Part shown: piece by piece, positions 1-4,457 of the stretch
How the letters are laid out: every line of letters starts with the position of its first letter
Position numbering within the stretch: position 1 is the stretch's first letter
Source: an uncultured Clostridiaceae bacterium
GTDB taxonomy: Bacteria; Bacillota; Clostridia; Lachnospirales; Lachnospiraceae
Assembly: GCA_949841235.1 (NCBI GenBank)
Contig: CATKZA010000080.1
Coordinates: 1-7,324, forward strand
Direction of reading: 5' to 3'
DNA length: 7,324 nucleotides
Translations under genes and position numbers: made by a program
Notes under the pieces: model-generated
The model's input: the letters and a program-made list of their open reading frames with translations, nothing else
Database searches by the model: none
What the model was told of the DNA's origin: nothing

Positions 1-63
1 TTTGCGTGCTACCTATCATCAGCAGTTTAGTGTTGCTATTCACAGCTATTCATCCCATCATGC

Positions 64-116
64 GATAGACCCGCTGCCTAACGGCATCGGTCACCGCTAA
101 AGCGGTTTTGTCTATC
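64..116. repeat. Small cloverleaf-like fold inside the left repeat
   Basis: GATAGAC (64-70) pairs with GTCTATC (110-116). Within it sit two small hairpins: TGCC-taac-GGCA (75-86) and ACCGCT-aa-AGCGGT (93-106). Pairings were read directly from the sequence; whether the RNA or DNA folds this way is inference. It does not resemble a tRNA: there are no recognisable D or T arms and no CCA acceptor end. Confidence 0.5.
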
Positions 117-134
117 TACACTCCGTTACGGTCC

Positions 135-167
135 GTGCTGAACAGACATCCACTGGATGTCTAGCAC
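135..167. repeat. Bulged hairpin with AGACATCC/GGATGTCT core
   Basis: GTGCT (135-139) pairs with AGCAC (163-167), and AGACATCC (144-151) pairs with GGATGTCT (155-162) around a 3-nt loop. A 4-nt bulge, GAAC, interrupts only the left arm. A hairpin of the same architecture occurs at 3342-3371 between ireB and ruvX, so this is a repeated module. Confidence 0.6.
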
Positions 168-190
168 CTTATGTGGGGATGAACAGCCTC

Positions 191-268
191 CACAGCAAAT
201 TTCTAGAAAAGAACCAGAATCTTATGTGCAAGCACAACGATTCTAATCTATTTCTAGAAATAGCTGTG
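191..268. repeat. Long imperfect hairpin at the right end of the left repeat
   Basis: Nested pairings: CACAGC (191-196) with GCTGTG (263-268); ATTTCTAGAAA (199-209) with TTTCTAGAAAT (251-261); AGAATC (216-221) with GATTCT (239-244); TGTGC (225-229) with GCACA (232-236) around an AA loop. A related stem with changed bases is found at 4397-4448, including a U-A to C-G compensatory change in the CTAGA/TCTAG segment. The GCTGTG arm can also pair with the left terminal repeat, so alternative folds compete. Confidence 0.55.
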
Positions 269-279
269 AATAGTAACAC

Positions 280-2217
280 TTACTCAATCTCCGTAATAAT
301 CGGGAGAATCATAGGATTCCTCTTCATCTTCTTCCACAGAAAATCACTCAGGCTATCCTTGATCTCCGTCTTAATCTTGCTCCAGTCAGATACATTATTG
401 TCCAGGCATCTCTCCAGCGCCGCATAGACAATCCCCTTCGCCTCGTCCATCAAGTATTCTGACTCCCGCACATACACAAAGCCCCGGGATACGATGTCCG
501 GCCCGGCCAGGAGCTGGTTGGTATACTTCTCCAAGGTCAATACAATGATAATCAAGCCATTTTCTGAAAGGTGCTGGCGATCCCGAAGGACGATATTTCC
601 CACATCGCCCACTCCCAGGCCATCCACCATGATGCCCTGCGCCTGTACCTTCCCCGTCAAGACAGCTCTCCTGGAATTGATTTCCAGCACGTCCCCGGAA
701 GACAGGATCACGGTATTCTCCTTTGGAATGCCCATCTTCTGCGCCAGTTCCGCATGGGCTTTCAGATGCTGGTACTCCCCATGCACGGGAATGGCATATT
801 GAGGCTTTGTCAATGCGTAGATCAACTTGATCTCTTCCTCGCAGGCGTGTCCCGACACATGGGTATCCTGCACGATGACCTTCGCCCCCTTCTGGGACAA
901 TTCATTAATCACATTCGACACTGATTTTTCATTGCCCGGAATCGGCCTGGAACTAAATATAATCGCATCGCTGGGAACAATCGTCACCTTCCGGTGAATA
1001 TTTGCCGCCATTCTCGACAAGGCCGCCATGGCCTCCCCCTGGCTTCCCGTAGTAATCAGCACCAGCTTCTCCGGCGCATAATTCTTCATCTGCTCGATGT
1101 CAATCATAATATTCTTCGGCACGTCCAAATATCCCAGTTCGGTGGCAGTGGCGATGACATTCACCATGCTCCGCCCCTCCACGACCACCTTCCTGCCAAA
1201 TTTTTCCGCAGAATTAATAATCTGCTGCACCCTGTCCACATTGGAGGCAAAGGTTGCCACGATAATGCGGCTCTTCTCGTTTTCCGCAAAGATATTGTCA
1301 AAGGTAGCGCCCACCGTCCGCTCCGACATGGTAAATCCCGGCTTCATCACATTGGTGCTGTCGCACATCAAAGCCAGAACCCCCTTCTTGCCCAATTCGG
1401 AAAAGCGCTGCAAGTCAATGACCTCCCCATTAACAGGGGTATAGTCAATCTTAAAGTCGCCGGTATGCACCACCACGCCCGCAGGACTAAAGATTGCCAG
1501 TGCCGCCGCATCGGAAATGCTGTGGTTCGTGCGGATGAACTCCACCCGGAATTTTCCCAAAGTCACTGTCTGCCCATAGGACACCACCTTCTTCTTCACC
1601 GGCTTGGGCATGACGTGCTCCTTCAGCTTATTGTCAATCAATCCCATGGTCAGCTTGGTGGCATAGACTGGCGCATTAATCACCTTCAATACATATGGCA
1701 GCGCCCCGATATGATCCTCGTGTCCGTGGGTAATCACAAATCCCTTTACCTTGTCAATATTTTCCCGCAGATAAGTCACATCGGGAATCACCAAGTCAAT
1801 TCCCAGCATGTCGTCCGCCGGAAAGGAAAGGCCGCAGTCCACCACGATAATGCTGTCCTCGTACTCAAAGGCAGTAATGTTCATGCCAATCTGCTCCAGG
1901 CCTCCCAGGGGAATGATCTTCAATCCCTTCCCCAGTTCTGCCGGATCGCCTTGGCCATTGCGGGAAGAACGACGACCCGTCTGCCTTCTTGCCGGCTTTG
2001 TCGTCTCCTTCAATGAGGAAGCGTCTCCTCCCTCATCCTTAGCTCTCGTCGCCTTCTTCGTGGAAGTCTTCGCCCCTGCTGCCCTGCCGCTCGTCCTTCT
2101 GCCCGTCTTCTTCTCTCCGTCATTCTCTCCACTCTTAGGGGTTCTCCGCACCACTCTCCTTGCCTTCGCGATTCCTTCGCTCAACATTCCGTCCTGATTT
2201 TCATTTTCTTTTTTCAC
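280..2217 (-). CDS. rnjA: Ribonuclease J (beta-CASP metallo-beta-lactamase RNase) with a basic N-terminal extension
   Basis: RNase J is an exo- and endoribonuclease central to mRNA decay and rRNA maturation in Firmicutes. The 645-aa product shows the metallo-beta-lactamase signature HGHEDH at residues 164-169. Further metal-site candidates are H232 and D254 (HTGDF). The beta-CASP region follows, with MCDSTN at 284-289, SGH at 455-457 and PVHGEY near 477-482, then the C-terminal RNase J domain. The catalytic core starts near residue 97. Residues 1-96 are an added Lys/Arg/Ser/Thr-rich, probably disordered segment; most RNase J proteins are about 550-560 aa without it. The start is GTG, chosen because AAAGGTAGG lies 8 nt upstream and overlaps the stop codon of the preceding DUF1292 gene, 9 nt away, which suggests translational coupling. 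An in-frame ATG at residue 11 is a possible alternative. J1 versus J2 type cannot be settled here; the symbol follows the common default. Confidence 0.95.
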   Translation of the reverse strand: MKKENENQDGMLSEGIAKARRVVRRTPKSGENDGEKKTGRRTSGRAAGAKTSTKKATRAKDEGGDASSLKETTKPARRQTGRRSSRNGQGDPAELGKGLKIIPLGGLEQIGMNITAFEYEDSIIVVDCGLSFPADDMLGIDLVIPDVTYLRENIDKVKGFVITHGHEDHIGALPYVLKVINAPVYATKLTMGLIDNKLKEHVMPKPVKKKVVSYGQTVTLGKFRVEFIRTNHSISDAAALAIFSPAGVVVHTGDFKIDYTPVNGEVIDLQRFSELGKKGVLALMCDSTNVMKPGFTMSERTVGATFDNIFAENEKSRIIVATFASNVDRVQQIINSAEKFGRKVVVEGRSMVNVIATATELGYLDVPKNIMIDIEQMKNYAPEKLVLITTGSQGEAMAALSRMAANIHRKVTIVPSDAIIFSSRPIPGNEKSVSNVINELSQKGAKVIVQDTHVSGHACEEEIKLIYALTKPQYAIPVHGEYQHLKAHAELAQKMGIPKENTVILSSGDVLEINSRRAVLTGKVQAQGIMVDGLGVGDVGNIVLRDRQHLSENGLIIIVLTLEKYTNQLLAGPDIVSRGFVYVRESEYLMDEAKGIVYAALERCLDNNVSDWSKIKTEIKDSLSDFLWKKMKRNPMILPIITEIE

Positions 2218-2226
2218 TAAGTTTTC

Positions 2227-2493
2227 CTACCTTTCAAATTCTACATCTTCTAACAATTCAGAAAATATCTTAGAAAGCGCATCCAGCTCTTCCTCCTCGT
2301 CAACCATCTCATACACTGTCTGACCGTCTTCCTCTTCTATTTCCCGAAGAATGTAGGCATCCGCCTCATCCTCCTCGCTCTCCGCCACCAGAAGGTAATT
2401 CTCTCCTGCCAGCATGGTTTGCTCTATGACAAAGAAGGATACTTCCTCTCCCTCTTCATTTTCAAAAATAATATTTTCTGTTCTCTCTTCCAT
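2227..2493 (-). CDS. DUF1292 family protein (YrzB-like), small acidic
   Basis: The 88-aa protein is very acidic, with runs of Asp and Glu and ending SELLEDVEFER. The pattern, a short beta-rich segment such as EEVSFFVIEQTMLAGENYLLVAE followed by an acidic tail, matches the DUF1292/YrzB family, whose biochemical role is unknown. The frame is open further upstream to 2658, but I chose the ATG at 2493: AAAGGA sits 5 nt before it, and the extra 55 residues are Cys/Trp-rich and do not look like this family. In Firmicutes the family commonly follows ireB and ruvX (B. subtilis yrzL-yrrK-yrzB), as it does here, though with an unusually long gap. Its TAG stop lies inside the ribosome binding region of the RNase J gene, so the two are probably cotranscribed. 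No membrane segment or signal peptide is seen. Confidence 0.85.
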   Translation of the reverse strand: MEERTENIIFENEEGEEVSFFVIEQTMLAGENYLLVAESEEDEADAYILREIEEEDGQTVYEMVDEEEELDALSKIFSELLEDVEFER

Positions 2494-2787
2494 CTGATTC
2501 CTTTCTGTGGACACACAAAAAACACACCGGAACATTCCAGCAAATCTGACATGCCACTTTCCGCAGCAACCACATGCGCCGATCACAATGAGCCAAAACG
2601 AATTTGCATTGCCAGCACATTGCCAATACGTCACGCTTTCATGACGAAACGCACGCATTCCTCATAAAACATGCAAAATGGCACCGAAACACTCCCATGC
2701 AAAGTGCCTGATTGCAAGTACTTGCAGGATTCAATTCAATCATCCTCGAATTTCATCGACTGTGAATGGTAACTGCTATTTGCAAGA
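2494..2787. other. Gene-free 294-nt gap between ruvX and the DUF1292 gene
   Basis: No convincing gene is present. It holds a perfect 14-bp palindrome, TGCAAGTACTTGCA (2713-2726), a CGTCA/TGACG hairpin near 2626-2643, a degenerate copy of the terminal-repeat motif (2759-2773) and a duplicated ATTTGCAAGA at the ruvX end. The leftward reading frame that spans part of it gives a Cys/Trp-rich peptide without family resemblance, so I regard it as an open but non-coding extension. Confidence 0.5.
2759..2773 (-). repeat. Degenerate terminal-repeat motif downstream of ruvX
   Basis: ACTGTGAATGGTAAC matches the motif GCTGTGAATAGTAAC at 13 of 15 positions. It begins 14 nt beyond the ruvX stop codon. No partner end is obvious nearby, so it is a solo or decayed end. 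Confidence 0.45.
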
Positions 2788-2806
2788 TTAATCGCAATTT
2801 GCAAGA
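2769..2806 (-). repeat. Imperfect 19-nt tandem duplication across the ruvX stop codon
   Basis: On the minus strand, TCTTGCAAATTGCGATTAA (2806-2788, including the TAA stop) is followed immediately by TCTTGCAAATAGCAGTTAC (2787-2769). The first ten bases are identical, and about 15 of 19 match overall. Confidence 0.5.
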
Positions 2807-3216
2807 CTTTCCAGATAATTTTCCAATATGATGCTAGCCGCAATCTTGTCAATATGCGCTTTGCGCTGGTCCTTCCGCACGTTTGCCTCATCCAGCACCT
2901 TGTCTGCCGCCTTGGTAGTAAGCCGCTCGTCCCAGAAAACCACGTCCAGCCCGGTTCTCTCCTCCAGCCTCTTGGCAAATTCCCTGGTCATCTCGCAGCG
3001 CTCTCCCTCCTCATTATTCATCTTCTTGGGAAGGCCCACCACCACCCTGTCCACCTGATATTCCTCCATCAGTTCCTCCAGGCGGGCATAGGTCTTGCGT
3101 AATTTCGTCTCACGTTCCCGGGTAATGGTCTCCAGAGGCTGGGCAGTCATGAGCATCTCGTCGCTCATGGCTACCCCCACCGTCTTGGCACCATAATCCA
3201 GCCCCATAATTCTCAT
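2788..3216 (-). CDS. ruvX: Putative pre-16S rRNA nuclease / Holliday junction resolvase-like RuvX (YqgF/YrrK)
   Basis: The 142-aa product is a full-length YqgF/RuvX protein with an RNase H-like fold. It begins MRIMGLDYGAKTVGVAMSD, where D7 is the first acidic catalytic residue. It continues with VVVGLPKKMN (58-67), DERLTT (96-101) and HIDKIAA (121-127, D123), all characteristic of the family. E. coli YqgF has been linked to 16S rRNA 5'-end maturation; resolvase activity was predicted from structure. The ATG at 3216 was chosen because homologues begin at MRI.GLD and GAGGA lies just upstream. The in-frame ATG at 3240 would add eight residues and has no good ribosome binding site. It follows ireB after a 218-nt gap filled by a repeat-like segment, and a 19-nt duplication covers its stop codon. 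Confidence 0.92.
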   Translation of the reverse strand: MRIMGLDYGAKTVGVAMSDEMLMTAQPLETITRERETKLRKTYARLEELMEEYQVDRVVVGLPKKMNNEEGERCEMTREFAKRLEERTGLDVVFWDERLTTKAADKVLDEANVRKDQRKAHIDKIAASIILENYLESLANCD

Positions 3217-3282
3217 ATATTCCTCGTTTCCGTTCCACATGCACGATCCGCAGCCATTCCCAAACTATCAAACAAGCCCCTC

Positions 3283-3371
3283 ATCCCCTCGGGATAACCC
3301 TCCGCCTTGCGGCGCGCGACATCCAGCCAAACTCCGCCCCATGCTCGACAGACATCTGCGTATGTCTGGCA
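3283..3371. repeat. Hairpin-rich repeat remnant between ireB and ruvX, related to the left repeat
   Basis: Three hairpins follow one another: ATCCC-ctc-GGGAT (3283-3295), CCGC-ctt-GCGG (3302-3312), and a bulged hairpin (3342-3371). In the last, TGC pairs with GCA, and CAGACAT (3349-3355) pairs with ATGTCTG (3362-3368), with a 4-nt bulge only on the left arm. The stretch ACTCCG...TGCT-NNNN-AGACAT...ATGTCT-RGCAC is shared with 121-167. The GTTRCTRTTCACRGC ends are absent, so it is a decayed or different member. No gene is seen from 3217 to 3434. Confidence 0.5.
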
Positions 3372-3434
3372 CGCTGAACAAGGGAACAGGACAGTTTGCC
3401 GGCTCTGAAAGCCAATCGCTGCAAATCATGACTT

Positions 3435-3695
3435 CTACATAAAATTATTCTTAATATAATCCTCCAGCAACAACTCGATGATTTCATCCCGCTCCACTTT
3501 GCGAATCAAGCTCCTCGCTCCCTTATGGCTGGTGATATACGTGGGGTCGCCGGACATCACGTATCCCACAATCTGGTTCACCGGATTGTAGCCTTTTTCC
3601 GTCAGCGCCTCGTAAATATCTGCAATCACATCTTTTACTTCAATTTCCTGATCTTTCTGTACTTTGAAGTATTGTGTATTACTTATTTCCTGCAT
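3435..3695 (-). CDS. ireB: IreB family regulatory phosphoprotein (UPF0297/DUF965, YrzL-like)
   Basis: The 86-aa product contains the family core [20 protein letters not shown], followed by [19 protein letters not shown], with the usual length of about 85-90 aa. In Enterococcus faecalis, IreB is phosphorylated on N-terminal threonines by the PASTA kinase IreK and affects cephalosporin tolerance; here T7 is a candidate equivalent, by position only. The start is the ATG at 3695, with GGAGG (3711-3707) 11 nt upstream. An ATG at 3713 is in frame but overlaps that GGAGG and would add six residues, so I rate it less likely. It is the first gene of the leftward cluster ireB-ruvX-DUF1292-RNase J, a conserved Firmicute order. 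No transmembrane segment is visible. Confidence 0.9.
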   Translation of the reverse strand: MQEISNTQYFKVQKDQEIEVKDVIADIYEALTEKGYNPVNQIVGYVMSGDPTYITSHKGARSLIRKVERDEIIELLLEDYIKNNFM

Positions 3696-3742
3696 AATGG
3701 CACGAACCTCCATTCTTTATCACGTACTCTCATCTATCCTAT

Positions 3743-3771
3743 AGTGTAAACTATCTGTCCAAAAAAAACAA
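3743..3771 (-). promoter_or_regulatory. Possible promoter of the ireB cluster
   Basis: On the minus strand, TTGTTT (3771-3766) and TACACT (3748-3743) are separated by 17 nt and lie about 50 nt upstream of the ireB start. The match to the sigma-A consensus is modest (3 of 6 and 4 of 6). An inverted repeat, AAACTAT (3748-3754) / ATAGTTT (3771-3777), coincides with its edges. Confidence 0.3.
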
Positions 3772-3801
3772 TAGTTTTTTCAAATGTTACTATTCACAGC
3801 A

Positions 3802-3809
3802 ATTTCCAG
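3802..3809. repeat. Target-site duplication, left copy
   Basis: ATTTCCAG directly abuts the left terminal inverted repeat of the 587-bp element and is identical to 4397-4404. The join restores continuity with a related repeat elsewhere in the window, which supports a true 8-bp duplication. Confidence 0.8.
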
Positions 3810-4396
3810 GTTACTGTTCACGGCAAGGGGAATAGATGATATTTTATTATCCTTCGACAGATTACGCTTTTGCAGACCATTTCCAATCTATTGAAGCGTT
3901 TTTTGCTGAAAAATGTGAAAGCATCCAAAAAGAAAACTGGACACTCCTTGCAATATTACGGCTTTCAGAGGGAACTATATGCTTTGCGGTTTCGATACAT
4001 GATTTATGTGCCTCTCCGATAACTCACATCATGCAACCGATTTCATGTGTTTTCCGTCAGAGGCACTCGCGAATCGCCGATACTTGCGAGACGTTTTTTG
4101 TCTCGCTATGTATCGCGGCGTTATGAGCGGTAGCGAAAGCGTGCCTCTAAGGAAAACACTGAAACGGTGCATGATGCTCAGACAATGCTGCGAGGCACAT
4201 ATCCATCGAAACCCTGCAAAGCAAAGTTCCCTTGCGAAAGCCTACATTGTCTTGCGGAGTGTCCAGTTTTCTTTTTGGGATGCAAAGCAAAATATTACAA
4301 CAAAAAACTTTATATAATCTTCGATTGGTCTGCAAAAATCAAGACTTTGAAGGATAATAAAATATTATCTGTTTTCCCCACGCCGTGAACAGTAAC
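3810..4396. mobile_element. 587-bp non-coding fold-back element (MITE-like) with terminal inverted repeats and 8-bp target duplication
   Basis: The ends are perfect 15-bp inverted repeats, GTTACTGTTCACGGC (3810-3824) and its complement (4382-4396), extended by GGGGAA (3827-3832) / TTCCCC (4374-4379). The two halves are complementary along their length. 3834-3855 pairs with 4349-4370 (21 of 22). TTTTGCAGACCA near 3869 has its complement near 4325. 3921-3947 pairs with 4256-4283 with a single 1-nt indel. GTGTTTTCC...GAGGCAC (4046-4067) matches GTGCCTC...GGAAAACAC (4140-4158). The apex is GCGAGAC-gtttttt-GTCTCGC (4086-4106), close to the midpoint, 4103. The reading frames inside do not resemble proteins and follow from the palindrome. 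An 8-bp ATTTCCAG duplication flanks it. No transposase is present, so movement would need one supplied in trans. Eight-bp duplications occur in several IS families (IS6, IS66, IS256, IS1595); I cannot assign one. Confidence 0.85.
4086..4106. repeat. Apical hairpin of the fold-back element
   Basis: GCGAGAC (4086-4092) and GTCTCGC (4100-4106) are perfect complements around gtttttt. The fold continues outward with GATAC (4078-4082) and GTATC (4110-4114) and the flanking CGCC/GCGGCG. The T-run is in the loop and not after the stem, so this is not an intrinsic terminator on the plus strand. Confidence 0.65.
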
Positions 4397-4404
4397 ATTT
4401 CCAG
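4397..4404. repeat. Target-site duplication, right copy
   Basis: ATTTCCAG directly follows the right terminal inverted repeat and is identical to 3802-3809. Confidence 0.8.
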
Positions 4405-4457
4405 AGACAGACAGAAGCAATGTGCTTGCACATAATATTCTGGTAAATAGCAACTAT

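Larger units (their letters stand above)
30..279. repeat. 246-bp structured interspersed repeat (MITE-like) with terminal inverted repeats, downstream of the RNase J gene
   Basis: The left end GTGTTGCTATTCACAGCT (30-47) and right end AGCTGTGAATAGTAACAC (262-279) are inverted repeats with one mismatch in 18. Taking GTTRCTATTCACAGC as the terminus gives an element at 32-277. No credible gene lies inside. The interior can fold into a branched structure: 45-56 pairs with 176-187 (11 of 12), enclosing a small cloverleaf (64-116) and a hairpin (135-167); 191-268 forms a long hairpin. I see no target-site duplication at these ends. The right-hand 64 nt recur at 3786-3809 plus 4405-4443, so this is a repeat family and not unique sequence. 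The right end starts two bases beyond the RNase J stop codon, so RNase J mRNA would carry this structure in its 3' UTR. It could be a non-autonomous transposon, a structured RNA, or both; no U-run marks it as an intrinsic terminator. Confidence 0.7.

Noticed and set aside
64..116. tRNA-like cloverleaf
   Set aside because: It is too short (53 nt), with no conserved T-loop or D-arm bases and no acceptor stem; it is a branched fold within a repeat.
24..285. Target-site duplication around the left 246-bp repeat
   Set aside because: The 8 bp on each side (AGTTTAGT and ACTTACTC) do not match.
994..2016. Rightward open frame of 340 codons
   Set aside because: It is antisense to the conserved RNase J coding region, and its composition reflects the complementary codons.
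2494..2658. N-terminal extension of the DUF1292 frame
   Set aside because: The extra 55 residues are Cys/Trp-rich and atypical, while the ATG at 2493 has a good ribosome binding site and gives the normal family length.
4086..4106. Intrinsic terminator in the 3810-4396 element
   Set aside because: The T-run is in the hairpin loop and not downstream of the stem.
3836..4317. Two overlapping rightward frames (3836-4126, 4006-4317)
   Set aside because: They lie inside the palindromic element, lack ribosome binding sites, and the peptides resemble no protein family; the base pattern follows complementarity of the two arms and not coding.
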